A DNA stretch of 57,395 nt, taken from positions 196,675 through 254,069 of the forward strand of contig JAHEYU010000003.1 in NCBI GenBank assembly GCA_023251435.1. The letters run 5' to 3'. The translations under genes and the position numbers were made by a program. This DNA is from Bacteroidota bacterium. GTDB lineage: Bacteria > Bacteroidota > Bacteroidia > Bacteroidales > Prolixibacteraceae. Below the pieces are notes generated by a model. The model saw only the letters and a program-made list of their open reading frames with translations. It ran no database searches and was not told where the DNA came from. This document shows, piece by piece, positions 34,392 through 44,120 of this stretch. Numbering within the stretch: the stretch's first letter is position 1; each line of letters opens with the position of its first letter.

Positions 34392-35195
34392 ATGTATTTC
34401 GATTCGAACATTAAATTTTTGAGAAGCCGTAAAAAACTAACGCAGGATCAACTTTCCAATATACTGGATATCAAGCGATCGACCCTTAATAATTACGAGA
34501 ACGGAATTTCAGGACCAAGCATTCAGTCGCTGGTTATTTTATCTGATTATTTTCATGTAGCTATCGATACCCTGTTACGGGTTGATCTGGCCAAACTGCG
34601 CGAAAGTCAGCTATATGAACTGGAACATGGGCAGGATGTTTTTCTGAAAGGGAGCAACCTCCGGATAATGGCAACTACGGTTGACCGGCTGAATCACGAT
34701 AACATCGAACTGGTTTCTGAAAAAGCCAAAGCGGGCTATACCAACGGATTTTCCGATCCTGAATACATTTCGGAGTTGCCGGTTTTTCAGCTTCCATTTT
34801 TGTCGCCCGAACGAAAATACCGCACTTTCCAGATCAATGGTGACTCGATGTTGCCCATTCCTGACGGCGCATGGATTACCGGAGAATTTGTTCAGGATTG
34901 GAACGAGGTTAAAACCGGCGATTTGTATATAGTGCTGACGCTGAACGAAGGTTTGGTTTTCAAACAATTGGAAAATGAACTCCCAGAACGAGGATGTTTC
35001 CAGCTGATTTCGCTTAATACAGCTTATCAGCCTTACGAACTAGCGGCCACCGAAATTCGTGAAATCTGGAAATTCGTGCATTACATCAGTAGGGAAGTGG
35101 CTGAAATACCGTTGACTGACAATCAGGTGGCCATACAATTGAAGATATTGACTGAAGAAATCTGCGCGTTGAAACGGAAGTTTGAAAGTCAGTAA
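34392..35195 (+). CDS. XRE-HTH / S24 LexA-like self-cleaving repressor
   Basis: A 267-aa regulator: helix-turn-helix XRE domain (about 4-62, RSRKKLTQDQLSNILDIKRS), linker, and an S24 peptidase domain with the self-cleavage dipeptide Ala114-Gly115 (EKAKAGYTNGF), nucleophile Ser152 in INGDSMLPI and general base Lys191 in LVFKQLEN. DNA damage acting through RecA could trigger autocleavage and derepress the divergent dinB-dnaE2 pair. The C-terminal 30 residues look coiled-coil. Its stop abuts the convergent lytT stop. Confidence 0.92.
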   Translation: MYFDSNIKFLRSRKKLTQDQLSNILDIKRSTLNNYENGISGPSIQSLVILSDYFHVAIDTLLRVDLAKLRESQLYELEHGQDVFLKGSNLRIMATTVDRLNHDNIELVSEKAKAGYTNGFSDPEYISELPVFQLPFLSPERKYRTFQINGDSMLPIPDGAWITGEFVQDWNEVKTGDLYIVLTLNEGLVFKQLENELPERGCFQLISLNTAYQPYELAATEIREIWKFVHYISREVAEIPLTDNQVAIQLKILTEEICALKRKFESQ

Positions 35196-35939
35196 TTATA
35201 GAATTCGTTTCAGCACCTCGTCCCGTTTCTGTCGTGAAATTGGGACACTGCTTCTATCGGTCATTGAGATATAGCCACCATCGGTTTTAACGTATGCTGC
35301 AATCTTCCGGCAATTGATGAGATGCGATTGGTGTGTGCGCAAAAAGTGGTGTTGTTCGAGTATTTCCTGGTATTCTTTGAGGGTTTTGCATACCAGGTAT
35401 TCCTTTTTGCCTTCCAGAAAAATGCGGGTATAGTTGCTGTCAGCTTCCAGACGGATGATCTGGCTGACGGCGATAAACTCAATCTTATCGGCCAATGGCA
35501 AGGCAATGCGTTTTTCATCTTCGGAGCGGTCAATGTTGGCCACCAGCTCTACCAAACGCTGGTTTTCCTTTTTTCGGATGATTTGTGCCTGCGCTTTCTC
35601 CACTGCTTTCGACAATTCAAAAATATCAATGGGTTTTAAAATGTAGTCGATAGCGCAGAATTTTACGGCCTGAATTCCGTATTGGTCGAAGGCCGTCACG
35701 AAAATGACTTCGAAATTTTGGTTGTTGAGCGACTTTAACAGATCGAATCCTGAACCGCCGGGCATCTCAATGTCCAGGAAAATCAGATCAGGCCCGTGAA
35801 GTTTGATCAGTTTCAGCGCTTCTGTTGCTGATGCTGCTTCGCCAACGATTTCAACCTGCTGGCAATATTCCTGAACCAAATCGCGCAGGTTGTTCCGGCT
35901 CTTGGGTTCGTCGTCAACGATAATACTTTTCAATTTCAT
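35196..35939 (-). CDS. LytTR-family response regulator
   Basis: A 247-aa response regulator: receiver domain (1-120) with phospho-acceptor in PDLIFLDIEMPG, acidic pair VDDEP, and Lys in DYILKPID; then a LytTR DNA-binding domain (about 145-247, RLEADSNYTRIFLEGKKEYLV, HQSHLINCRKI). It is 3 bp downstream of its histidine kinase and is certainly its partner. Targets are unknown. Confidence 0.95.
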   Translation of the reverse strand: MKLKSIIVDDEPKSRNNLRDLVQEYCQQVEIVGEAASATEALKLIKLHGPDLIFLDIEMPGGSGFDLLKSLNNQNFEVIFVTAFDQYGIQAVKFCAIDYILKPIDIFELSKAVEKAQAQIIRKKENQRLVELVANIDRSEDEKRIALPLADKIEFIAVSQIIRLEADSNYTRIFLEGKKEYLVCKTLKEYQEILEQHHFLRTHQSHLINCRKIAAYVKTDGGYISMTDRSSVPISRQKRDEVLKRIL

Positions 35940-35942
35940 AGG

Positions 35943-38723
35943 TTAATCAATTGGAATAATAAGCGTTGCAATAGTTCCGGTAGTGTTGCTTCGGTTTTCG
36001 ACCGTCAGCCGGGCCTCTTTGCCGTCTAAATTTAGAATGTTTATCCGTTCTTCCACCAGCTTAAGGCCAAAACCTTTCTGGCTTAATTCATCTATCTTTT
36101 GTGACTGCAAACCAGCGCCATTGTCCGAAACACAAACGCAAAGGTTTCCGTTTTGCCGTTTCACCTGAATGTCTAGTTTACCCCGATCGCCTTTGCCAGA
36201 TAAACCATGCACCACGGCATTTTCGGCCAATGGCTGAATAATCATTCCGGGGATTTCAATCAAATCGCCATTCACGTTCGGATCAATGCTGATTTCGAAT
36301 TTAAATTCGAATCGCAATTGTTCCAACTGGCAATACAGCTCAACAGCCTGAAGTTCGTCGGACAGCGAGATCCGGCTTTTCTCCGAGTTATTCAGCACTC
36401 CGCGCAGCAACACAGCGAATTTCGACAGGTAAATATTCGCCTCTTTAAACTGGTTTCCGTTGATGAGCGACTGGATGGAATTCAGCGCATTGAAGATAAA
36501 ATGCGGATTCATCTGTGAACGAATCGCCTTTATTTCCAGCTCTTTGATGCGCCGTTTGGCAGCTTCCTGCTGTTTGATGCGGCGAATGCGAATCCGGTAA
36601 ATCCACAAACCTCCCAGAAACGTGAAAAGGATGGAGCCGAAGCTCCACCCTACAGTTTTGATCATGGCTGATTTTTCAGCCTTCGAATATCGTTTGGTTT
36701 CAATTGTTTTTCGAAGCGATTTTTCGAATTTAGAAATACTTCCTTTATATGAATGAGTCATTGGATCTTCTGCATTGTTTTCTACAATTCGAAACCATTT
36801 ATCGAGCATAAATATTTTAGTCCGATCTAAAAGTAATTCCGATTTCAGATACTTTTCCGGAAGCTCGATGTAAGATACATTAGGCTTTTTCAAAATTGTG
36901 CTATCCAATTCACTTTCAATATATTTGTATCTGGTTGATCGAACAAAAACAAACTCCACTTCCTCCAGCTTGAATTTTTCAATATTTTCTTTAAATTGAT
37001 TAAGTGAACTTTTAGGGCCATCAAACAAGACCAGGCAGATTGGTTTTCCTTTAAACTTTTCCAAACTTAGGACCGAACTATCTTGTAATACAAATGATTT
37101 GATTGGGAATTTGTTTCCTATTTTCAATTGGCCTACTGTTTCGTAGACTTTTTTAAGCGGGATCGTCAAAACTGGATCTGAGCAATTATTTATAAAGTCG
37201 TGATAATATGGAGTCACAATATCAATTTCCGCTTGCCCCTTCCTTAATTCCAAATCTATTGATTTTGCAATTTGGTTGTATAGCGGAAATCCCTGAAGTG
37301 AGGCCTGACTGAAATAATAGTCTTCGAGGAAGGATCCAGAGTTTTTCTTTCCTGCCGCCCAACCCGAACGGTTTTGCTTTAAATGCTGCGCGCTTTGAAT
37401 GAAGTTCAGGTAATTATTATCCCATTCAAAAGGATTCATCAGAATCGGCATGGTGTCAAGCTCCAGAAAGAAATCTGTTGGATATTCTATTTCTGGTAAC
37501 TTAACTCCATTCTGAGTTGGGTTACTTTTCGATACTATGGATGTTTTAAGCATATCAAAGTATGTCAGTTTGGTATTCGCAAAAATGTATTTGAAAGAAG
37601 ATTGAAAATACTCGATACATTTATTGGATGCTTTTCCTTGATAGCTGTCTATTATCAACTTAACTGAAATCGCCTTATTTTTTTCATTTTCTTTTATGTC
37701 TGTAACATCTTTTTCATGAAAAAAACGACTTTGACATTGATTCAGATCGTTGGTAAGCATGGTGTTATAGGCAGCATTTCCAGAGTAGTAATCCGATTTT
37801 TTTATATCTGAAGAATAATATTTGTTTGTTTTTGTTTCAACATATTGACTGTTTCCTTCCCCGAATATTTGGTTTTCAATAGCTGATATATTTAAAGTAT
37901 CACCAGGTTCCATGAAGGTGGTTAAAAATTTTTTCCCTACTGTAACACAGAGGTAAAGGGGTCTTTTCAGAAAAATGGGACAGCAAAAAGATCCGTCAGT
38001 TTGTGTCCTAAAATGTTTAACAGGAAAATAGTATTCTGAGTTTTCGCCAATCATGTTAATTCTAACTTCCTGATCCGTTTGGTCTTTCAACTTTCCGCGA
38101 ATAATTGAATTATTGGGTAACTGGAATGACGCGTCGGTTAAAAACAACTGCATATCAGGTCGTTTGATCAAAAAAGGTATTTTACTTTCCGAATCGCGTG
38201 AGATCGTTCTTGACAAAGAATCCGGAAGCATCAAATAGTTAGAAATAAGGCCAATCATCAACGAATCGATATTGCTTTCGTTATAGGTTACTGTACTCAT
38301 AGCCAGATATGAAGAGCCAATCTCTGTGAGTTTTATCTCCGATGATTTGTTGGTTTTAGAAGGCGTAAACCGAACGATTTTACCTGTAGGTGTTACTTCC
38401 AGATTGAATTGATTTTTTGTTTCAGGATTCGTTTTGTTTTCCTCAAATATTGGGTAGAAAGAATCATAGCCAACGCTTTTTCCACCATTCTTCCTGATGA
38501 TTCTAAAACGATCTAAACGTACTCTGTACTGCTGGTTTTTGTTTGGTAATTGCTTCTGCAACTGGTAATTCAAGAGGTAAGTTGAGCCAGCGTTTTGTTC
38601 AACCTGTATCTCAAACCAATCGCCTTCTTTGAGGCGAAAACGTCCTTCGGGATTTTGGGCAAAAAGGTTGGAAGACAGAAACAGCAGCCAACCAAGTAGG
38701 ATTGTAAATGTTTGTTTTTTCAT
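35943..38723 (-). CDS. LytS-type sensor histidine kinase with periplasmic thioredoxin-like domain
   Basis: A 926-aa protein starting MKKQTFTILLGWL. It has a signal sequence, a large exported region (about 25-690) that includes a carboxypeptidase-regulatory-like beta stretch and a TlpA/AhpC-like thioredoxin fold (about 530-650, KIGNKFPIKSFVLQDSS, KPICLVLFDGPKSS), one membrane helix (about 690-712), and a His_kinase/HATPase pair with phospho-His in MNPHFIFNALNSIQ (about 735-750) and the N-box LAENAVVHG. The thioredoxin fold lacks the CxxC pair (LFDGPKSS), so it probably senses rather than reduces. A TTG three codons upstream is possible, but ATG at 38723 is better. Confidence 0.9.
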   Translation of the reverse strand: MKKQTFTILLGWLLFLSSNLFAQNPEGRFRLKEGDWFEIQVEQNAGSTYLLNYQLQKQLPNKNQQYRVRLDRFRIIRKNGGKSVGYDSFYPIFEENKTNPETKNQFNLEVTPTGKIVRFTPSKTNKSSEIKLTEIGSSYLAMSTVTYNESNIDSLMIGLISNYLMLPDSLSRTISRDSESKIPFLIKRPDMQLFLTDASFQLPNNSIIRGKLKDQTDQEVRINMIGENSEYYFPVKHFRTQTDGSFCCPIFLKRPLYLCVTVGKKFLTTFMEPGDTLNISAIENQIFGEGNSQYVETKTNKYYSSDIKKSDYYSGNAAYNTMLTNDLNQCQSRFFHEKDVTDIKENEKNKAISVKLIIDSYQGKASNKCIEYFQSSFKYIFANTKLTYFDMLKTSIVSKSNPTQNGVKLPEIEYPTDFFLELDTMPILMNPFEWDNNYLNFIQSAQHLKQNRSGWAAGKKNSGSFLEDYYFSQASLQGFPLYNQIAKSIDLELRKGQAEIDIVTPYYHDFINNCSDPVLTIPLKKVYETVGQLKIGNKFPIKSFVLQDSSVLSLEKFKGKPICLVLFDGPKSSLNQFKENIEKFKLEEVEFVFVRSTRYKYIESELDSTILKKPNVSYIELPEKYLKSELLLDRTKIFMLDKWFRIVENNAEDPMTHSYKGSISKFEKSLRKTIETKRYSKAEKSAMIKTVGWSFGSILFTFLGGLWIYRIRIRRIKQQEAAKRRIKELEIKAIRSQMNPHFIFNALNSIQSLINGNQFKEANIYLSKFAVLLRGVLNNSEKSRISLSDELQAVELYCQLEQLRFEFKFEISIDPNVNGDLIEIPGMIIQPLAENAVVHGLSGKGDRGKLDIQVKRQNGNLCVCVSDNGAGLQSQKIDELSQKGFGLKLVEERINILNLDGKEARLTVENRSNTTGTIATLIIPID

Positions 38724-38885
38724 TGTTTTCAAAGATTATAATTTATAATTCAATGGCAAAGGACATCAAACAAATTTTATGGCAATTGGGCGACTTAGTA
38801 AACAGCAGTTTTGGTTTACTATTCGGATATTTTTGTGGTATTCCCGCCAAAAACCATACTTTTGAACTTCCAAAAATCAATCGTT

Positions 38886-39719
38886 ATGCCTGTTATCGAC
38901 CTCGAAAAATGTACCCGCTGTTTAAAGTGTGAAAAAGATTGTCCGGCTCGTGCCATTACCATCGAAACCGGCGAAATATCTGATGCCTGCATCCATTGCG
39001 GACATTGCGTGGCCATTTGTCCTGAAATGGCTGTAAAACCTGATTTTGGAGAAATTTTTTTGCTTCAGCCACCTTCGGTTACTCCGGAAGATTTCAGGAA
39101 TCTGACAGCCGGAATAAGAACCTGCCGTAGTTATCAGCAAAAGGAAATTCCGGAAGAGGTTTTGCTGCAACTGGTTGATAACATGAAGCATTATCCGTCA
39201 GCAAGTAACGCACGTCCGATACAAATCACCATTGTTCGTTCAAACGAAAAAGTAAAACTACTGAATGATCTTACCGCAGAAGCCCTGATCAGGATGTTTT
39301 CTTTGATTACATCACCGGTTATAAGTTTGGTTATCAGGCTTTTTATTCCTTCGCTGGATGTAAAAAAGCTGAAACGATACAAAACTGCATTTGCCGAACT
39401 AAACAAAACCAACGATTCGCAGATTTGCCACCATGCGCCTGCAGTAATGCTGTTTCATGGCGAAGTTTCTAAAACCGGAATGGCAGAAGCCGATGCCAAT
39501 ATTTGGGCAACCTATACTTCAATTTACGCCAATACAATGGGATTGGGAACCTGTTTCAATGGGTTTATTGTGAAAGCGATGGGAAAGAAAAGCAAATTGA
39601 ATACTCAGTTCAATGTTCCGGCAAATCATCAGGTTTATGCTTCATTACTCATTGGTTACCCCAAAGTGAAATATAAGAATGAAGCTTCGAGACCGGAGCC
39701 TAAGGTGAGTTTGTTGTAG
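38886..39719 (+). CDS. Ferredoxin-nitroreductase fusion protein
   Basis: A 277-aa protein beginning MPVIDLEKCTRCLKCEKDC. The N-terminus holds two [4Fe-4S] motifs (CTRCLKCEKDCP and CIHCGHCVAICP); the rest (about 75-277) is a nitroreductase-family FMN domain (RTCRSYQQKEIPEEVLLQLVD, YPSASNARPIQITIV, YANTMGLGTCFNGF). Such fusions pass electrons from ferredoxin-type clusters to flavin for reduction of nitro or other organic substrates; the substrate is unknown. The frame runs 25 codons further upstream, but the conserved start is at 38886. Confidence 0.9.
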   Translation: MPVIDLEKCTRCLKCEKDCPARAITIETGEISDACIHCGHCVAICPEMAVKPDFGEIFLLQPPSVTPEDFRNLTAGIRTCRSYQQKEIPEEVLLQLVDNMKHYPSASNARPIQITIVRSNEKVKLLNDLTAEALIRMFSLITSPVISLVIRLFIPSLDVKKLKRYKTAFAELNKTNDSQICHHAPAVMLFHGEVSKTGMAEADANIWATYTSIYANTMGLGTCFNGFIVKAMGKKSKLNTQFNVPANHQVYASLLIGYPKVKYKNEASRPEPKVSLL

Positions 39720-40041
39720 ATGTAGTTCTACTTCTTCATTTAGGTATATCAAAATACTTATATTTCATACAAGTGTGCGAAAAATAGTTGTGAAAGTGCA
39801 CCGTCAAAACATACCTTCCGAATTAAAAAATTAAAAACAGCTTTTTTGTATATCAGCTAAAATTCAGTATTACTGTGTTTTATGATGAAGTATTGTGATT
39901 TTCCGAACCATCAGTTTATCTTTTGGTACAGCCTTTGGATTTAAAAGCAACGTTGATTCCATTATCTGATTGAATAAATCATGGGGAGAAGAATTGAGGA
40001 GAGTGGGATACTATTCAATAATTATTTAAAAAAGAATCAAG
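39720..40041 (+). promoter_or_regulatory. Intergenic region with a weak candidate promoter
   Basis: No gene is seen in these 322 bp. TTG (39893-39895), a 21-nt gap and TATCTTTT (39917-39924) is a loose match to the Bacteroidota promoter and could serve the secreted protein genes that follow. Confidence 0.35.
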
Positions 40042-41727
40042 ATGAAACGATTTTACAAAACAAACAGGAAAAGCTTGCTGATTACAATGTTGCTGTTACT
40101 TTTTGCCGTTGTTGGAAATGCCGGCAACGATCAATTGGCAGAAACGACTCCAACACATTATACTACAGTATGGCAAGGCGAGAATGGTCTGAATCACATG
40201 AACTTTATGGTAATTTCTTCGGTACTTGAAGATTTACCAATGTCGGTTGATAATGAAATTGCAGTTTTCAGCGGTACAAAATGTGTAGGCGCAAAAAAAA
40301 TTTCTCAGGTTATCAATCCATTAGAATACACTACGTTTCTGAATATTCCGGTTTCGCAAGACGATGGAGCTGGCAACGGTTTTACAGAGAACGATACCGT
40401 TATTTTCAAGATTTGGGATAATGCAAATCAGCGGGAATTGGTGGCAAAGGCAGTTACTTACAGAAATGATGAACCGTTATGGCAAACCAACGGAAAATTT
40501 ACTGCAGGTGCTACTTCGGTTGTCGAAATTGTTTCGTTCGTCGAAGTAACACAGACTATAAGCCTTATAAAAGGATACAACATGGTTTCAGCTTATGTTG
40601 CCGCTAAAAATCCTGATATGATTGCTGTTACCAAAACGCTGTGTACAGATGGTAACCTCGTGAAAGTTCAGGATGAAGTTGGTAATTCGCTTGAAAACTG
40701 GGGTTCTTTCGGTGGCTGGATCAATAAAATAGGATCGATCGTAAAGACCGAAGGTTATAAAATAAAAGTTGCCAATAACAGTACTTTGCAAATAACCGGA
40801 CGTCCGTTGGTTTTACCGCTCGATATTCCATTAATCGCGGGCTGGAACATTATTTCGTTTCCTCTTTCGTATGAGGTTAACGCCATGAGTGTTGTTCAAT
40901 CGTTGATCGATCAAAATCTGTTGTTAAAAGTTCAGGACGAAGCCGGTTATTCTATCGAGAACTGGGGAATTTTTGGCGGATGGAAAAATGGTATCGGCAA
41001 CTTTAAGCCAGGAAAAGCATATAAAGTAAAAACAAGTGCCAATGCAACGCTAAACATTCAGGCGAATTACCTTAAATCAGCAAACGTTCAGTCTGAAGTT
41101 AAAAACACTGATTACTTCTACACAACGATTGATGGCAACGGAACTGACCAGATGAATATTAATATCGTTGGATTAAAGGAAGTTGGACTTTCGGTTGGTG
41201 ATGAATTGGCAGCATTTTCAGGAGATGTTTGCGTTGGAACCATCAAAATTACTGCTGAGCATATTTCTTCGGGCGCCAGTATAATCGCTTCATTTTCAAC
41301 CGATGATAAGAATCAGAATGGATTTAAAGATGGCGAATTGGTTCAGCTTTATGCCTGGAATCAATTATCAGGAAACGAATCTGCCGTTCAGGTTGAAGTT
41401 GTTGCCGGACAATTGTCTTACGAAAAAAGTGCCAGTGTACTCGTAAAATTGAAATCGCTGACTACTGAAGCAAAAAGTATAGAAGATTTTGTAAAAGTCG
41501 ACATATTTCCCAATCCAAGTGTAGGCAGGGTAAATGTCCGTTTCTCTCAATTGGCTCAACCGGGCAGTACAATTGAAATTCTTGATCTTTCGGGAAGAAA
41601 GGTTGCATCGCGTTCAATATTAGGTACTACCGAAGTATTTAATCTGAACGGTGTGTCCAAAGGAATTTATTTGGTGAAATCTGTAATAGGCTCATCAGAA
41701 ACAGTTCAGAAATTGATTATTGAATAG
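40042..41727 (+). CDS. T9SS-exported surface protein of unknown function
   Basis: A 561-aa protein with a signal peptide (about 1-27) and two related beta domains that share TxxWxGENGxxHMNF...DEIAVFSGTKCVGA (about 37-160) and YTTIDGNGTDQMNI...GDELAAFSGDVCVGT (about 352-470). Between them are two copies of a module with LVKVQDE(V/A)GxSxENWGxFGGWxNxIG (about 205-260, 290-345). A T9SS type A sorting domain closes it (about 485-561, DIFPNPSVGRVN to GIYLVKSVIGS). Function is not recognised; the layout suggests a surface adhesin or structural protein. A truncated paralogue follows 33 bp later. Confidence 0.82.
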   Translation: MKRFYKTNRKSLLITMLLLLFAVVGNAGNDQLAETTPTHYTTVWQGENGLNHMNFMVISSVLEDLPMSVDNEIAVFSGTKCVGAKKISQVINPLEYTTFLNIPVSQDDGAGNGFTENDTVIFKIWDNANQRELVAKAVTYRNDEPLWQTNGKFTAGATSVVEIVSFVEVTQTISLIKGYNMVSAYVAAKNPDMIAVTKTLCTDGNLVKVQDEVGNSLENWGSFGGWINKIGSIVKTEGYKIKVANNSTLQITGRPLVLPLDIPLIAGWNIISFPLSYEVNAMSVVQSLIDQNLLLKVQDEAGYSIENWGIFGGWKNGIGNFKPGKAYKVKTSANATLNIQANYLKSANVQSEVKNTDYFYTTIDGNGTDQMNINIVGLKEVGLSVGDELAAFSGDVCVGTIKITAEHISSGASIIASFSTDDKNQNGFKDGELVQLYAWNQLSGNESAVQVEVVAGQLSYEKSASVLVKLKSLTTEAKSIEDFVKVDIFPNPSVGRVNVRFSQLAQPGSTIEILDLSGRKVASRSILGTTEVFNLNGVSKGIYLVKSVIGSSETVQKLIIE

Positions 41728-41760
41728 AATTGGTTTTACAAAACTTCAAAAAAATTGAAC

Positions 41761-42762
41761 ATGAAAAATTATTTTACAATAGGGAAAAGCGTCTGTATTC
41801 TGATGGTCATGGTACTATTGGCATCGAAAAGCTTTGCAGGTATTGGTGCAACTACTCATTTCACAACTGTTTGGGAAGGCGAAAATGGTCAGGATCACAT
41901 GAATTTTATGGTTGTTTCGGCAATCTTCGAAGATGTTGCACTTTTGGTTAATGACGAAATAGCTGTATTTAGCGGGTCAAAATGTGTTGGAGCCACTAAG
42001 CTCACCAGCAGTATAAATCCTGCCGATAATACTTCCTATCTGAAAATTTCGGCATCACGCGATGATGGCTCCAATAATGGGTTCATCGAAAACGATACAA
42101 TCATCTTCAAAATCTGGGATAATTTGAACCAGAAGGAAATAGTGGCCAAATCGGTTACCTTCAGAAATGATATTTCAACCTGGGTGGCAACAGGAAAATT
42201 TAGTTCAGGTGCAACCTCTGTTGTTGAAATTGTTTCGTACAACGAGTTTACTCAGACAGTTAGTTTTATTAGGGGCAACAATATGTTTTCTAGTTATTTA
42301 AATCCTGAAAATCCGAATGCGGCACTTGTTATGAAAGCGCTTTGCGATGGTGGTTACCTTTCTAAAATGACTGACGAAACAGGGAAAGCGTTTTCTTTGA
42401 CCAAAAATGTTGGTTGGGTTAATAATATCGGATCGATGGAAAATACAGAGGGCTATCTGCTAAGTATAAATTCGAACTGTACTTTCCAGCTTACTGGCCG
42501 AATGATAAAGCTTCCGTTAGCTATTCCACTTAAATCGGGCTGGAATTACATTTCTTTCCCGAAGACCGTTTCGGTAAATGCGATGACCATCGTACAGCAA
42601 TTAATTGATCAGAACAAACTAATAAAAGTACAGGAAGAAGCTGGTAATTCAATTGAAAATCTGAAAAGACTTGGAGGTTGGAAAAACGGGATTGGCAACT
42701 TTTTGCCCGGAAAGTCATACAAAGTAAATGTGAATGCCGATGCTATTTTAACCATTCAATAG
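41761..42762 (+). CDS. Truncated tandem paralogue of the preceding secreted protein, lacking the T9SS domain
   Basis: A 333-aa exported protein that aligns with residues 1-343 of the preceding gene product (HFTTVWEGENGQDHMNFMVV, NDEIAVFSGSKCVGATK, VQEEAGNSIENLKRLGGWKN) and stops after ILTIQ, exactly where the upstream protein continues into its second beta domain and sorting signal. The start is ATG 41761; a TTG two codons earlier is less likely. Without a C-terminal sorting domain it should remain periplasmic or depend on its partner. The loss looks like a clean stop at a module boundary, not a frameshift. Confidence 0.8.
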   Translation: MKNYFTIGKSVCILMVMVLLASKSFAGIGATTHFTTVWEGENGQDHMNFMVVSAIFEDVALLVNDEIAVFSGSKCVGATKLTSSINPADNTSYLKISASRDDGSNNGFIENDTIIFKIWDNLNQKEIVAKSVTFRNDISTWVATGKFSSGATSVVEIVSYNEFTQTVSFIRGNNMFSSYLNPENPNAALVMKALCDGGYLSKMTDETGKAFSLTKNVGWVNNIGSMENTEGYLLSINSNCTFQLTGRMIKLPLAIPLKSGWNYISFPKTVSVNAMTIVQQLIDQNKLIKVQEEAGNSIENLKRLGGWKNGIGNFLPGKSYKVNVNADAILTIQ

Positions 42763-42886
42763 AATAATCGTTTCATCGCTATTATTTTCAACGAGTTACA
42801 TTAAAGGATTTTGGTTTGATTTTCCTTTTTTGTAGCTCGTTTATTTTTACTGAATTTTCGAAGAATTTTGATGATGAGATACAATG

Positions 42887-44053
42887 TTAGCTCAATGCCA
42901 TCGCAATTGAAACGCCAATAAATGTGCCGATTACATAGCCAAGAATGCCAACCAGAATTCCGGGAGTAATTAGTTTTTTCTGCCCAAGAGAAGCAGCCAT
43001 TGGTGCGGCAACCGATGGACCCATAATGTTGGCCGCCGAAGAAATAATCACTTCGTAAACATCGAGTTTGAAAAGTTTTGCCAGCGAAACCAAAAATATT
43101 AAGTGAAAGAACATGATAATCAGGTAAAAACCTAAAACGGCAGGGCCAACGTTCAACATATCCGCCAGGTTTGTTGATGCTCCTATGGCTGCCAGAAAAA
43201 TATACATCATCCATAATCCGATGGCAAAAGCGGTGTCTTCAAGTTTTTTAAGCCGGGTCGGAAACAGATTGGCAATTAATACCGAAAGTATCGTGACAAT
43301 CAGTATGTTCATACTCATTTTCGACGAAAACAAATTTTGAATAACAGGCGAAATTAAGCTGCCGGCACCTGCAATAAGCGCTGCAATTAATAATGAAAGC
43401 GCGATTCGTTCTATTGTTATAGGATAAGCTTCTTCATTGTGGCTCTTTTCTTCTGCTTCCAGATTTTCAGCCTTTGGTTTTACGAAAAAGCGAGCCATAA
43501 ATTTCATGGAAGGTACTGCAAATAGCAGTAAAATATAGGCGTTGGCAGCAAAGTTATCTACTGCAATGGTTGCCGAAAATAATGGATGTGTGCTGAAATT
43601 GAGGATTTCGCCGGTGGCAATAAAATTCATGCTTCCACCAATGAGGGTTGCCGAAATTACACCGGCAGCATTTCCTGAATTGGAACCCAAATCAATGAGA
43701 TAAAATGCCAGAAAACTTCCCAATATAACGCCAACGGCGCCAATCAAAAATGCGATCAATAGTTTTCCACCTTCACGTATAATGCGTACGATGTTTGATC
43801 CCAACAACATCATTGGTATTGAAAATGGAATGAAGTAATTGAAAATCAATTCGTAAACTTCTATTTTCTGTTTGGGGTTGGATGCCACCGGAACTACGCC
43901 CGACATGGATAAAACTGACATTAGAATCATGGTCACCAGTATCCCGGAAACCTTGCCGAACCATTTTTTGTGTTCCGACCAGATTCCGAGTGCTGCGGCA
44001 CCAACTATAACAGCAAAAAGTACCAGGTGATTTTCAGGAGCAATCAACGACAT
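42887..44053 (-). CDS. DUF819-family membrane protein
   Basis: A 388-aa integral membrane protein with about ten helices starting MSLIAPENHLVLFAVIVGA. Family hallmarks include the helix pairs around AGVISATLIGGSMNFIATGE and ISSAANIMGPSVAAPMAASLG, giving inverted-repeat halves of a sodium-symporter-like fold (YjcL/DUF819). A transport role is inferred; the substrate is unknown. A TTG two codons upstream is a weaker start. No operon partner. Confidence 0.85.
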   Translation of the reverse strand: MSLIAPENHLVLFAVIVGAAALGIWSEHKKWFGKVSGILVTMILMSVLSMSGVVPVASNPKQKIEVYELIFNYFIPFSIPMMLLGSNIVRIIREGGKLLIAFLIGAVGVILGSFLAFYLIDLGSNSGNAAGVISATLIGGSMNFIATGEILNFSTHPLFSATIAVDNFAANAYILLLFAVPSMKFMARFFVKPKAENLEAEEKSHNEEAYPITIERIALSLLIAALIAGAGSLISPVIQNLFSSKMSMNILIVTILSVLIANLFPTRLKKLEDTAFAIGLWMMYIFLAAIGASTNLADMLNVGPAVLGFYLIIMFFHLIFLVSLAKLFKLDVYEVIISSAANIMGPSVAAPMAASLGQKKLITPGILVGILGYVIGTFIGVSIAMALS

Positions 44054-44120
44054 AGACAAAGTTTTAGGCTGCTAAAATACTTCGATCATTGATTCTGATT
44101 ATTAACGGAGGTAAAAAAAA

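Noticed and set aside
42801-43214. 137-aa minus-strand frame
   Set aside because: It overlaps the DUF819 gene in another frame and lacks protein-like features.
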